NCBI GenBank assembly: GCA_965208395.1
Contig: CBDBON010000003.1
Span: 1,364,001-1,428,000 of the forward strand
Length of the DNA: 64,000 nt
DNA from: CBDBON01 sp965208395
GTDB taxonomy: Bacteria; Chloroflexota; Dehalococcoidia; Lucifugimonadales; CBDBON01
Direction of reading: 5' to 3'
Made by a program: the position numbers and the translations under genes. Position 1 is the first letter of the stretch. The number at the start of each line of letters is the position of its first letter. Below, one piece after another: positions 1-8,626 of this stretch. Below the pieces are notes generated by a model, which was not told the DNA's origin, made no database searches, and saw nothing but the letters and a program-made list of their open reading frames with translations.

Positions 1-3
1 ACT

Positions 4-15
4 CTTACGCGTAAG
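4..15. promoter_or_regulatory. 12-bp perfect palindrome upstream of RHH gene
   Basis: The sequence CTTACGCGTAAG is a perfect 12-bp palindrome that ends 26 bases before the GTG start of the ribbon-helix-helix gene. Proteins of that fold usually bind short inverted repeats and often repress their own promoter, so this is a candidate operator. The palindrome lies at the window edge, so the rest of the promoter is not visible. Function is inferred. Confidence 0.35.
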
Positions 16-41
16 TATCTTTCGCCAAAAGAGGTGTAGCG

Positions 42-473
42 GTGACTACTGCCAGGGAGCGCAACGGCGATGAGGACCGGCCCGGGGACAACCGGCCGAG
101 AGACGAGTCTAAAGGCGCAAACGCTCCCCTCGACGCTCTCGATGACCTCGATTTGGCCGTGCGGAAGGCCCTGGTGACTGGGAAAGACGTCGCCGTGAGC
201 GTCGGCGGATCGATCCGGGAGACCCTGAAGTCGGTACGGACTTCGCGGAGCTCGGTGGTCATGGTCAGGCTGAGCAAGGAGAGCCTGCAAAGGCTCGACG
301 ACCTCGTCGATTGCGGCGTGACCAACAGCAGGTCCGAAGCCGCAGCCTTCCTGATAGCCGAAGGAGTCCGGGCAAGGGCCGACCTGTACGACAAGATCGC
401 CGAGCAGTCCGAGATCATCCGAAAGGCCCGCGAGGAGCTCAGCCGCCTGATCGACCAGGAGGGAGAAGGCTAA
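42..473 (+). CDS. Ribbon-helix-helix DNA-binding protein
   Basis: This 143-residue protein starts at GTG with a GAGGTG site six bases before it. Residues 1-65 are charged and probably disordered. Residues 71-112 look like a ribbon-helix-helix domain: a strand VVMVRLS (72-78), a first helix, a turn at GVTNSRSEA (92-100) and a second helix ending AEGVRA. The last 30 residues form an amphipathic, coiled-coil-like helix. The family binds DNA as dimers, often as antitoxins or autoregulators, but no toxin gene is visible beside it. It converges on ubiE; the two stop codons overlap in the four bases 470-473, so the ends are fully packed. The regulatory target is unknown. Confidence 0.75.
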   Translation: MTTARERNGDEDRPGDNRPRDESKGANAPLDALDDLDLAVRKALVTGKDVAVSVGGSIRETLKSVRTSRSSVVMVRLSKESLQRLDDLVDCGVTNSRSEAAAFLIAEGVRARADLYDKIAEQSEIIRKAREELSRLIDQEGEG

Positions 474-1198
474 GCGAGAGAAGGCTTGCGCCCCGAGTGT
501 ATGGCGACGCTGCCCAGCGCGAGACGCCGGTAGCGCACCCCGGTCAGGCCCGTCTCCTCCATCATCGTGACCAGCTCGTCGGCGCTCAGGAAGGTCTCGA
601 CCGACTTCGGAAGATAGGCGTAGGCCTCACGGTCTCCCGCCAGCAGGGCGCCGAGCCACGGGGTGACGGTTCGGAAATAGACGGGGAACAGGCGGTCCAG
701 CAGCGTGCGGCCCTCCAGCCGGAATATGTCGAGCACGACGACACATCCCCCCGGCCGCACCACCCGCACCATCTCTCCGAGCGCACGGGGAACGTCGACG
801 AAGTTGCGGACACCGAAGCCGACCGTCGCGCAGACGAAGCTATCGTCCGCGAAGGGCAGCGAGTGGGCGTCGCCCGACACCGTCCTCAGGCGGTGACCGA
901 GTCCCTTCCGGTGCGCCTTCTCGACGGCGACAGCGAGCATGTCGAGGGTGTTGTCGAAGGCTACGACGTCGGTGGCCCAGTCTGTACGCAGGAGCTCCAG
1001 GGCGAAGTCGCCGGTCCCGGCGGCGATGTCCAGCGCCGGGCCGACGAGGTCCGGCTTGCCCATCTCGACGGCGGTGCGTCTCCACGCGTGGTGCCGACCG
1101 CCGCTCATTACGCCGTTGAGCAGATCGTAGCGCCGGGCTATCCTGCCGAACATCCTGGTGACGTACCGAGTCCGCTCCCTGCCCGTGAGATGCGCCAA
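470..1198 (-). CDS. ubiE: Demethylmenaquinone methyltransferase (UbiE/MenG family)
   Basis: The protein is a class I SAM-dependent methyltransferase that should carry out the final C-methylation of menaquinone or ubiquinone. I take the TTG at 1198 as the start: it follows an AGGAGGCGAGGAG stretch and gives 242 residues, the usual length for the family. The conserved N-terminal MFGRIARRYDLLN (16-28), SAM motif I LDIAAGTGDF (56-65) and the FADDSFVCATVGFGVRNF region are all present. It is the last gene of the minus operon metF-acpS-LLM-nnr-ubiE, 20 bases after nnr. In an anaerobe-like Chloroflexota genome menaquinone is the likelier substrate, but other men genes are not in this window. Confidence 0.88.
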   Translation of the reverse strand: MAHLTGRERTRYVTRMFGRIARRYDLLNGVMSGGRHHAWRRTAVEMGKPDLVGPALDIAAGTGDFALELLRTDWATDVVAFDNTLDMLAVAVEKAHRKGLGHRLRTVSGDAHSLPFADDSFVCATVGFGVRNFVDVPRALGEMVRVVRPGGCVVVLDIFRLEGRTLLDRLFPVYFRTVTPWLGALLAGDREAYAYLPKSVETFLSADELVTMMEETGLTGVRYRRLALGSVAIHSGRKPSLA

Positions 1199-1218
1199 AT
1201 CGTCTCCTCGCCTCCTGG

Positions 1219-2778
1219 CTAGTCCCCGGACGCCAGGTCCCGGATGACCCTTGGCAGGGCGATCAGCAGATCGCTTGCGATCATGCCGGCGGTCCCGAGA
1301 TCGTCGCGCACCCGCTCTCCGGCTTCGCCGTGAAGGAAAACGCCGAGCTCGGCCGCCCCGGCCGGGTGGAGTCCCTGTGAGATCAGACCGGCGGCTACTC
1401 CGGCGAGGACGTCGCCCGTGCCGGCCGACGCGAGTCCGGCGTTGGCGTAAGGGCTGACCGCCGCTCTTCCCTCGGGCGTCGCGACGACGGTATGAGCGCC
1501 CTTCAGCACCGTTATCGTGTTCCACTCTGCGGCGCTGCACAAGGCGTAGCCGGAGCGGTTGGCCTGTATCTCCACCGTAGATGCGCCGGTGAGCCTGGAC
1601 ATCTCCCCCGGGTGCGGGGTCACTACCGTGGACGCAGGGAGGCGCTTCCACCATCCATCACCCTGGGAGGCGAGGATGTTCAGCCCGTCGGCATCCACGA
1701 CGGTCGGCGGCAGCGGCGCGCCGGAGCACAGCAGCCGTCTGACCAGCGTCTTTGTCGCCGGCGCCTGGCCCAGCCCGCACCCGACCAACAGCGCGTGATA
1801 GCCGGGGAGGCTCCTGGCGATCAGGGCCGCGGCCCCTCCGGCGTCGAGCTCCCCGGGCTCCGACTCAGGGAGCGGGAGGTAGGTGGGCTCTGCCGCCCTG
1901 CCGGCCACGGCGGCCACGATGCTCGCAGGAACGGCCAGTGTGACGAGGCCTGCGCCGACGCGTGTGGCGGCGGACGCGGCCAGATATGCGGCGCCGACGT
2001 AGTTGGATGAGCCGACGACCATCAGCACGCGCCCAAAGTCGCCCTTGTGAGCCGTCGCGGGCCGCTCGGGAAGTAGAGTCCGGACCCACTCCGAAGACAT
2101 CAGGCGAAGCGCAATATCGTCGTCCAGCCCCGCGGGGATGCCTATGTCGACGACCTCGACCACGCCGCTACGTTCGCGTGCGCCGGGGCTGTAGAGGCCG
2201 AGCTTCGGGTATCCCAGGGCGACTGTCACGTCCGCGTCCAGTGTGGACGGGTCGCTTTCCCCGGTATCCGGGTCCAGGCCGGAGGGCAGGTCCACCGAGA
2301 TGACGCGCGGCCCGTACCGCTTCGCGGCGTCTCCGACCGTTTGGAGGATACTTCCGAGTCGGCCTTCTATGGGTCGGGACCGTCCCGTGCCCAGAACGGC
2401 GTCGATCACCGCTTGGGCAGGATCGAGGGCGACGCTCAGTTCCTCGAGTGTGTCGTCGGAGGCGGCGTGGCTGATGACGACGCCGCGATCTCGGGCGCGG
2501 TCCAGCCAGGGATCGGGCGCTGGACGCTCCAGGCAGACGTAGGCGGTCACATCCGCCCCCCATCGCCGCAGATGGGCTGCGGCCACCAGGCCGTCGGCGC
2601 CGTTGTTGCCGCGCCCGACAAGCACTAGAACATGGACGCCGACGAGATGCCCGAGGTGATGGCGCATCCGTTGGGCGACGGCCAGCCCCGCGCGCTCCAT
2701 GAGCGTATCGGTGGAGACGCCCGAGGCTTCGCACCGCTCCTCGATGAGGCGCATCTGCTCGGAGGTTACAATCTTCAT
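1219..2778 (-). CDS. nnr: Bifunctional NAD(P)HX epimerase / ADP-dependent NAD(P)HX dehydratase
   Basis: This 519-residue two-domain enzyme repairs hydrated NADH and NADPH. The N-terminal half is the epimerase (YjeF_N), with GRGNNGADG at 56-63 and DLPSGLDPDTGE near 163-174. The C-terminal half is the ribokinase-like dehydratase (YjeF_C): KGDFGRVLMVVGS (245-257), HPGEMSRL (389-396) and the nucleotide and catalytic motif AGTGDVLAG (452-460). Both active sites look complete. ATG start; the gene follows the LLM oxidoreductase by 32 bases. Neighbours handle F420, folate and quinone cofactors, which fits a housekeeping cofactor operon. Confidence 0.93.
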   Translation of the reverse strand: MKIVTSEQMRLIEERCEASGVSTDTLMERAGLAVAQRMRHHLGHLVGVHVLVLVGRGNNGADGLVAAAHLRRWGADVTAYVCLERPAPDPWLDRARDRGVVISHAASDDTLEELSVALDPAQAVIDAVLGTGRSRPIEGRLGSILQTVGDAAKRYGPRVISVDLPSGLDPDTGESDPSTLDADVTVALGYPKLGLYSPGARERSGVVEVVDIGIPAGLDDDIALRLMSSEWVRTLLPERPATAHKGDFGRVLMVVGSSNYVGAAYLAASAATRVGAGLVTLAVPASIVAAVAGRAAEPTYLPLPESEPGELDAGGAAALIARSLPGYHALLVGCGLGQAPATKTLVRRLLCSGAPLPPTVVDADGLNILASQGDGWWKRLPASTVVTPHPGEMSRLTGASTVEIQANRSGYALCSAAEWNTITVLKGAHTVVATPEGRAAVSPYANAGLASAGTGDVLAGVAAGLISQGLHPAGAAELGVFLHGEAGERVRDDLGTAGMIASDLLIALPRVIRDLASGD

Positions 2779-2810
2779 CGTCCGGCACGCATATGACGAT
2801 AACCGGCCCG

Positions 2811-3740
2811 TCAGATCTTACCGACGAGGCTTGCGAGAAGGGAGCGGGTGCGGGCAGCTGACGCCTCCTCGTCTCCGTCCGTGGGGAATATGCCGGCCAG
2901 GAAGTCCGTCGCCCCCGCCTCGGCCAGACCGCGGAGCTGCTCCTCGACCTCCCCCTCGTTACCCACGACGGCCACTTCCGAAGGGCCGTCCACTCCCTCC
3001 CTGTCCAGCATACTACGGTAGCTGGGCAGGCTCCCGTAGCGCTGGAACAGCCTTGCAGCCGCACGGCGAGTCGCCGAGACATCGTCTGTTACCGCGATGG
3101 GAAGGGCTGCACATACCCTGGGACGCGGTCTCCCTGCCAATTCGGCGGACGAGGTAATCCCTGGGACGATGTGGTCTCTGAGCGTCCTGGGGCCTGCCAT
3201 CCACGTCACCGTCCCCTCCGACAGCTCGCCGGCGATGCGGAGCATCCTGGGGCCGAGCGCGGCGATCAGGATGGGGAGTGGTCTCGCGCTGGGCACCCGG
3301 ATATCGGCGTTCGTGCCGAACAGCTCGCCCTGGAAATCGACTGAGCCCTCACGCACCAGGCTTCTGAGGATGGTCAGATACTCCTCCATGTGCCGCGCGG
3401 GCGGATCGAACCGCATGCGAAACCGCTGCTCGACGACTGGCCTGTGAGATACGCCGACGCCCAGCGTGAGACGGCCGGACGCGGCGGCGTTGGTGGTCAA
3501 CGCCTGCTGCGCCAGCGCGATCGGATGGCGGGAATAGGTGGGCACCACTCCCGTCCCCATCTCGATGCGCGAGGTGCGGGGTCCTGCGAGGGCGAAGAGG
3601 GTGAGGGCGTCGATACCGAGGATCTGCGCTGACCAGAGGCTGTCGAAGCCGTCCCTCTCGGCATCGACGATCTGCCGCACCTGTCCCTCGAGGCTGTCCG
3701 CCGCGCCCAACGATCCGATGAACAGTCCGATACGCACCAC
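2811..3740 (-). CDS. LLM-class (luciferase-like, F420-dependent type) oxidoreductase
   Basis: A 309-residue TIM-barrel flavin or F420-dependent oxidoreductase. The N-terminal MVRIGLFIGSLGAADSLE, the TGVVPTYSRHPIALAQQ segment (about 64-80) and GRLTLGVGVSHRP (about 89-101) are characteristic of the luciferase-like family, and the EGTVTWMAGPRTL stretch resembles the F420-dependent branch. An NADPH:F420 reductase (npdG) lies at 57540-58184, so F420 use is plausible. It ends just upstream of nnr and starts six bases after acpS. The substrate cannot be read from the sequence. Confidence 0.82.
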   Translation of the reverse strand: MVRIGLFIGSLGAADSLEGQVRQIVDAERDGFDSLWSAQILGIDALTLFALAGPRTSRIEMGTGVVPTYSRHPIALAQQALTTNAAASGRLTLGVGVSHRPVVEQRFRMRFDPPARHMEEYLTILRSLVREGSVDFQGELFGTNADIRVPSARPLPILIAALGPRMLRIAGELSEGTVTWMAGPRTLRDHIVPGITSSAELAGRPRPRVCAALPIAVTDDVSATRRAAARLFQRYGSLPSYRSMLDREGVDGPSEVAVVGNEGEVEEQLRGLAEAGATDFLAGIFPTDGDEEASAARTRSLLASLVGKI

Positions 3741-3746
3741 CGCCTC

Positions 3747-4148
3747 CTAGCCGCCGTCTCGGCTCCTCGGAACTATATTACCCTCGCGGCTGTCGCCCAC
3801 GACGAAAGCGACGGCATACTGCTCGGAGTGGGACAACGAGACGGCGAGATGCTCGATGCCCAGCCGCTCGGCCCGCGCCAGTGCGTTGCCGCGGAGCCGG
3901 ATTGTGGGGGCCTGCCCCCTCTCCCTTACGACCTCGATGTCCTGCCAGCGCACGCCGCGGGTGCCGGTGCCCAGCGCCTTCATGACCGCCTCCTTGGCCG
4001 CGAACCGGCTGGCGAGCTGTGGGGCCCTGCCCCTGCAGTAGACGGCCTCCCGCTCCGTGTAGACGCGTCCGTAGAAGCGGTCGCCGTACCGGTCTGCCAC
4101 GCGCCTGATGCGAGGGATCTCGATGATGTCGACGCCGGTGACCAGCAT
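3747..4148 (-). CDS. acpS: Holo-[acyl-carrier-protein] synthase
   Basis: Transfers 4'-phosphopantetheine from CoA to the serine of acyl carrier protein. At 133 residues it has the normal AcpS length. The N-terminal GVDIIEIPRI contains the Mg-binding aspartate, RFAAKEAVMKALG carries the second acidic site and catalytic lysine, and VSLSHSEQYAVAFVV is the conserved C-terminal strand pair. The last dozen residues are an extension beyond the core fold. ATG start, 16 bases after metF; translationally close to the LLM gene downstream. Confidence 0.93.
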   Translation of the reverse strand: MLVTGVDIIEIPRIRRVADRYGDRFYGRVYTEREAVYCRGRAPQLASRFAAKEAVMKALGTGTRGVRWQDIEVVRERGQAPTIRLRGNALARAERLGIEHLAVSLSHSEQYAVAFVVGDSREGNIVPRSRDGG

Positions 4149-4164
4149 CTCTCGACCGAGCCGA

Positions 4165-5058
4165 TCAGACCCCGCCGGGCGGGTCTGCTCTGACTCCCGC
4201 GGCGATCAGTATCCCGGGGATCTCCGACTCCCAGCCGATCGCCATCATGTGCACTCCCTGGCACATCGGCTTCAGCTCCTCGATGATTGCCGCCGCGATC
4301 TCCGCGCTCCTCGTTCTCCGGTCCGTGGCATCGGCCATCCCGGCGATGATCTCATCGGGAACGGTGACCCCGGGCAGGCTCTCGTTGAACCTGCGGGCCA
4401 TCCCCGCCGACTTGAGGAGGATATGTCCGGCGATGATCGGGACGTTGTAGGGTGCGGCCCGCTCCATGAACCTCTCGAACACTGCCGCGTCGTAGACGGC
4501 CTGGGTCTGAAAGAAGGCGGCGCCCGCCTCTATCTTCTCAGCCATCCTGCGGATTTCTGATTCCAGGTCTTCCGCGCCCGGATTGACGACGGCGCCCGCG
4601 TACAGGTCAGGTGCGCCGTTCAGATCGTTGCCCGCCATGTCCTTCCCGCCTGTCAGCGCCGCTATTGCGTTCAGGAGCTCGATCGCGCCCACGTCGAACA
4701 CCGGAGACGCCTCCGGGTGGTCTCCGCCCGAAGGATGATCGCCGGTCATGCAGACGACGTTCGATATGCCCAGCGCATGGGAGCCGAGCAGGTCTCCCTG
4801 CAGGGCGATACGGTTCCGGTCTCTGCAGGTGACCTGCAGGATGGGCTCGATGCCCCGCTCGACGAGCAGCCGCGCGGCGGCCATGGGCGACATATTCATC
4901 ATCGAGCGATGAGAGTCGGTGAGGTTGAAGGCGTCCACCACGCCTCGGAGCAGCTCGGCCTTATCTAACAGGGCCGCCAGGTCAGTCCCCTTGGGCGGGT
5001 TCAGCTCGGCGGTGATGACGAACCGTCCAGACGCCAGTGAGTCTGAGAGCCTGCTCAT
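4165..5058 (-). CDS. metF: Methylenetetrahydrofolate reductase family protein
   Basis: A 297-residue TIM-barrel flavoprotein of the MTHFR family, which reduces 5,10-methylene-THF to 5-methyl-THF. Visible family features are the FVITAELNPPKGTD start, FNLTDSHRSMMNM, the QVTCRDRNRIALQGDLLG block and VVCMTGDHPSGGDHP. GAAFFQTQAVYD and IIAGHILLKSAGM follow in the C-terminal half. It is the first gene of a five-gene minus operon with a good promoter at 5092-5119. folD, the enzyme making its substrate, lies divergently across the 130-base intergenic region, so the two folate genes may be co-controlled. Confidence 0.88.
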   Translation of the reverse strand: MSRLSDSLASGRFVITAELNPPKGTDLAALLDKAELLRGVVDAFNLTDSHRSMMNMSPMAAARLLVERGIEPILQVTCRDRNRIALQGDLLGSHALGISNVVCMTGDHPSGGDHPEASPVFDVGAIELLNAIAALTGGKDMAGNDLNGAPDLYAGAVVNPGAEDLESEIRRMAEKIEAGAAFFQTQAVYDAAVFERFMERAAPYNVPIIAGHILLKSAGMARRFNESLPGVTVPDEIIAGMADATDRRTRSAEIAAAIIEELKPMCQGVHMMAIGWESEIPGILIAAGVRADPPGGV

Positions 5059-5091
5059 AGAGCGCCTCCGTGGTGTGTGGGGACAGCGGAC

Positions 5092-5119
5092 ATTATAGTT
5101 TGCGCGGGCGGCGAATCAA
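5092..5119 (-). promoter_or_regulatory. Promoter for metF operon
   Basis: On the minus strand TTGATT is followed after 16 bases by a perfect TATAAT. Transcription would begin near 5085 and leave a leader of about 27 bases before the metF ATG, too short for a riboswitch. The site lies in the divergent metF/folD gap. Confidence 0.6.
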
Positions 5120-5188
5120 AGGTTAGCATGGGGACGCTTCCGAGGACAGTCCGGGATCGGCGAGCGGCCAGGATGACGGAGGGTAGCC

Positions 5189-6085
5189 ATGGCGGCTGAG
5201 CTGATAGATGGTAAGGAGATCGGCGCGGCCGTCAGGGCGGAGGTCGCGGCTGGTGTCGCTGAGATTGTCGAGCGCCACGGCTTCATACCGGGACTCACAG
5301 CGGTGCTGGTCGGAGACGATCCGGCATCCGCAGTATACGTCCGAAGCAAGGAGAGGGCCGCAGCGGAGGCGGGCATCAGAGGCCGGGTCGTCCGGCTTCC
5401 CGGCTCCACCACGGAGGACGAGCTGCTGGAGAATGTCCGCACCCTGAACGAGGAGGACAGCGTGCACGGAATCCTCGTTCAGCTGCCCCTGCCGCCTCAG
5501 ATAGATGAGGACAGGGTGATCGAGACGATCTCGCCTCGCAAGGACGTGGACGGCCTTCATCCGGCCAACATGGGACGGCTCATGGCGGGTCGTCCGCGCT
5601 TCGTGCCCGCCACGCCCGCCGGAATCCAGGAGATGCTGCTTCGCAGCGGACACAGTCCCGAGGGCCGGCACACCGTCGTGTGCGGGCGGAGCAACATCGT
5701 CGGGAAGCCGGTAGCCAATCTGCTTATGCAGCGCGGAGAGGGCGCCAACGCGACCGTCACCGTCTGCCACACGCGGACCGCTGACCTCGCGGAGATCACC
5801 CGGCAGGCCGACATCCTGATCGCCGCGATCGGGCGTCCGCGCGCGATCACAGCGGACATGGTCAGAGAGGGAGTGGTCGTGGTGGACGTGGGAATCAATC
5901 GCGTCGACGCGCCGGAGCGTAAGCGCGGCTATAGGCTCGTGGGGGACGTCGACTTCGGCCCGGTCTCTCGGATGGCGGCGGCGATAACGCCCGTGCCGGG
6001 CGGCGTCGGCCCGATGACGATAGCGATGCTACTCAGCAACACCCTCGACGCGGCGAGGTTTGCCGCGCACCCGGAGACGGAGTGA
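5189..6085 (+). CDS. folD: Methylenetetrahydrofolate dehydrogenase / methenyltetrahydrofolate cyclohydrolase
   Basis: Bifunctional one-carbon enzyme interconverting 5,10-methylene-THF, methenyl-THF and 10-formyl-THF with NADP. Length (298) is typical. The YVRSKERAAAEAG motif holds the catalytic Tyr and Lys, QLPLPPQID and DGLHPANMGR bind substrate, GRSNIVGKPVANLL is the nucleotide-binding loop, and PGGVGPMTIAMLL closes the fold. The ATG is preceded by GGAGGG. The end overlaps the GTG start of the MFS gene (GTGA), so the two are translationally coupled. Confidence 0.95.
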   Translation: MAAELIDGKEIGAAVRAEVAAGVAEIVERHGFIPGLTAVLVGDDPASAVYVRSKERAAAEAGIRGRVVRLPGSTTEDELLENVRTLNEEDSVHGILVQLPLPPQIDEDRVIETISPRKDVDGLHPANMGRLMAGRPRFVPATPAGIQEMLLRSGHSPEGRHTVVCGRSNIVGKPVANLLMQRGEGANATVTVCHTRTADLAEITRQADILIAAIGRPRAITADMVREGVVVVDVGINRVDAPERKRGYRLVGDVDFGPVSRMAAAITPVPGGVGPMTIAMLLSNTLDAARFAAHPETE

Positions 6086-7542
6086 GGCTGCCTGGCGTCT
6101 TCGGTCCGCTGGTGGCCAGCCGGCAACGGAGGGACGTGCTCCTCGCGCTCACCTCCGCATACATGCTGGTGCAGCTCTCCAGCCTGCCGGTGGCCATATC
6201 GCTGCCGACCCTTTCCGACCAGTTCGGAACGTCGATAGACGACGCCGCCTGGATCGTAATCATCTACCTGTTGATGCTGGGCAGCCTTGTGATGCTGGCC
6301 GCCCGCATGGGAGACCGGTTCGGCCACGCTCGTATTTTCTTCCTGGGGCTCGTCGCAACGACAGTCGGCTCCGGACTTATCGCCCTGTCGCAGGAGCTGT
6401 GGCAGATCGTCGTCTGGCGCGCCCTGACCGGGCTCGGCTCCGCTCTCGTGATGGGGAACGCGAACGCCATCCTGGCAGCCAACTTCAAGCCGGGAGAGCG
6501 CGGCCGGGCCTTCGCAGTCCCCATCATCGGAGCACGGTTTGGAACGCTGATTGGGCTGGCCCTGTTCGGGCTGTTCCTCCATTTCCTCACTTGGCGGCTG
6601 ATCTTCGTGACCTTCCTGCCTCTTGGTGCGCTGGCAGTCGTCTCGGCCATACCGCTGCTCGCCCAGCCGAGTCAGCCGCGTAAGCGAGAGGACTCCGGCT
6701 CCTTGGACTGGGGCGGCGCCGTGCTGCTGGTCGCGGCGGCGACGGTGCTGATACTGTCAGGAACCCATCTGCACGGAGGCGAGGAGTCGTTCGTTTCGCC
6801 GGACGGCCTCACCTACCACCTCCCGATGCACGGGCTCTTCATCCTCTTGCTGATCGCCTTCGTCCTCGTGGAGAGGCGCGTGCGCCATCCCGTCGTTCCG
6901 CTCGTTCACTTCAGGCGCCGGGAGTTCTCGATGGCGCTTGGATCCAACGTGACCTATCACTTCTCGATGCTGGCGACGATGACGCTGGTGCCGATCCTCG
7001 TGGAGGAGGGATTCGGGAGGTCGCCCCTCTTCGTGACGGTCGTGCTGCTCCCAAGCCAGACGCTGGGACTGTTTCTGCCGATGGTGGCCGGCTGGTTGTT
7101 TGACCGGCACCATCCGCGGCTGCTGAGGCCGGGGGCGATCACCTTCATCGCGGGAGGCTTCCTGCTGCTCGGTCTCTCCGCTCCCCACGTCTCCTTCTGG
7201 GTCGTTCCTCTGCTCATGCTGCCCATATCGATAGGGACCAACCTGTTCAACCCGATCAACAACGCGACGGTGATGAACTCTCTGCCGTTGGAGCACAGGG
7301 GGGTCGCGTCCGGGATGCTGGAGACGACGCGGGAGATGGGCCATGCCCTGGGCGCCACGGCCGCCGCCACCACCCTTGCGTTCGCGCTGCCCGCAGCGGT
7401 CGAGCTGCTGCCGGACGAGGCCGCGAGGAGCTTCTTCGTGGATGGATTCAAGGTCGCCAGCCTGATGGTCGTGGTAACGCTGATGATCGGCGGAGTGCTG
7501 GCATACTTCCACAGGGGCTTTGCCGCATCGGAAACGGCGTGA
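6082..7542 (+). CDS. MFS transporter, DHA2-like drug/proton antiporter
   Basis: A 486-residue polytopic membrane protein with about 14 hydrophobic segments, which is the DHA2 pattern. The family motif A appears as ARMGDRFGHAR after the second helix. The N-terminal GAISLP-like segment reads VAISLPTLSDQFGTS, followed by AAWIVIIYLLMLGS, as in many DHA2 exporters. The GTG start overlaps the folD stop and its own stop overlaps the queA GTG, so it sits inside a translationally coupled trio. The substrate is unknown; linkage to folD and queA does not point to one. Confidence 0.85.
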   Translation: MRLPGVFGPLVASRQRRDVLLALTSAYMLVQLSSLPVAISLPTLSDQFGTSIDDAAWIVIIYLLMLGSLVMLAARMGDRFGHARIFFLGLVATTVGSGLIALSQELWQIVVWRALTGLGSALVMGNANAILAANFKPGERGRAFAVPIIGARFGTLIGLALFGLFLHFLTWRLIFVTFLPLGALAVVSAIPLLAQPSQPRKREDSGSLDWGGAVLLVAAATVLILSGTHLHGGEESFVSPDGLTYHLPMHGLFILLLIAFVLVERRVRHPVVPLVHFRRREFSMALGSNVTYHFSMLATMTLVPILVEEGFGRSPLFVTVVLLPSQTLGLFLPMVAGWLFDRHHPRLLRPGAITFIAGGFLLLGLSAPHVSFWVVPLLMLPISIGTNLFNPINNATVMNSLPLEHRGVASGMLETTREMGHALGATAAATTLAFALPAAVELLPDEAARSFFVDGFKVASLMVVVTLMIGGVLAYFHRGFAASETA

Positions 7543-8573
7543 AGACGGCCGATTTCGACTACCTGCTCCCCGACGAGATGATCGCACAGGCGCCCGCGGA
7601 GCCGCGCGACCACTCCAGGCTCATGGTCGTCTCGCGCGCGGACGGCGCGTTGACGCACCGCCGTTTCTATGAGTTGCCCGGTCTGGTGCGCGAGGGCGAT
7701 GTGCTGGTCTTCAACGACAGCCGCGTCGTTCCGGCAAGGTTGCGCGGGACACGAGACGGAACGGGAGCGCGGGTCGAGCTGCTGCTGCTCGGACGCCTGT
7801 GCGACGGCGCGTGGCGAGCCCTGGTCAGGCCGGGTCGGCGGATGAGAGATGGCGCGACGTTCAAGGTCACGGCGGAGAGCGGCGATCACGGCCTCACCGG
7901 CGAGGTCGTCGGCGTAGACCTGGATGGGAGCCGCCGCGTGCGTCTGTCGTCGGACGACCTCAGCGGCGTCGGCGTGGTGCCCTTGCCGCCGTACGTCCGC
8001 GCCGGGCTCGAGGACGACGAGCGGTACCAGACAGTCTACTCCCGCGTCGAGGGCAGCGTGGCCGCGCCCACTGCCGGTCTGCATTTCACCCCTGATCTGC
8101 TCGACCGTCTGCGGGGAGCCGGGGCGGAGACGGTCTTCGTCACGCTGCACGTCGGTTGGGACTCCTTCCGTCCGGTCAAGGTGGAGGAGCCGACCGACCA
8201 CCCGATGCACTCTGAGCAGTGGACGCTGGGCGTGGAGGCCGCCGACGCGATCAACCGGGCAAAGCGCGAGGGACGGCGCGTCGTCTCGGTGGGAACGACT
8301 GCGGTGCGCTTGCTGGAGCAGTGCGCGGCGGAGCACCCACATGGAGGCGAGGTCGTCCGCGCCGGCTCCGGGTGGGCTGGCCTCTACATCCTTCCCGGAC
8401 ACCGGTTCAGGGTAGTCGACGCCCTCGTCACCAACTTCCATCTGCCGAGGTCGACGCTGCTGATGCTGACATCCGCCTTCGCGGGACGGGATCTCGTCCT
8501 GCGGGCGTACGAAGAGGCGGTCAGGCGGCGGTACCGCTTCTACTCGTTCGGAGATGCGATGCTGATAGAGTGA
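7539..8573 (+). CDS. queA: S-adenosylmethionine:tRNA ribosyltransferase-isomerase
   Basis: QueA transfers the ribosyl group of SAM to preQ1 in tRNA to form epoxyqueuosine. The 344-residue protein has the expected KTADFDYLLPDEMIAQ start, LVFNDSRVVPARLRG, the AAPTAGLHFT motif and the C-terminal TNFHLPRSTLLMLTSAFAG. GTG start overlapping the MFS stop as GTGA. No other queuosine gene (tgt, queC-G) is seen in the window. Confidence 0.95.
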   Translation: MKTADFDYLLPDEMIAQAPAEPRDHSRLMVVSRADGALTHRRFYELPGLVREGDVLVFNDSRVVPARLRGTRDGTGARVELLLLGRLCDGAWRALVRPGRRMRDGATFKVTAESGDHGLTGEVVGVDLDGSRRVRLSSDDLSGVGVVPLPPYVRAGLEDDERYQTVYSRVEGSVAAPTAGLHFTPDLLDRLRGAGAETVFVTLHVGWDSFRPVKVEEPTDHPMHSEQWTLGVEAADAINRAKREGRRVVSVGTTAVRLLEQCAAEHPHGGEVVRAGSGWAGLYILPGHRFRVVDALVTNFHLPRSTLLMLTSAFAGRDLVLRAYEEAVRRRYRFYSFGDAMLIE

Positions 8574-8626
8574 ATTGCCCGCCTGTGTGGTAAGGTGGAT
8601 CAGCTGTGCAAACCGGAGCTGTTTCG

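Noticed and set aside
1199..1654. N-terminal extension of ubiE to 394 residues
   Set aside because: The extra part is overprinted on the end of nnr and is low-complexity Arg/Gly-rich; TTG at 1198 with a strong Shine-Dalgarno site gives the usual family length.
6957..8441. 494-codon minus-strand open frame across MFS and queA
   Set aside because: It is antisense to two well-supported genes and has no recognisable domain.
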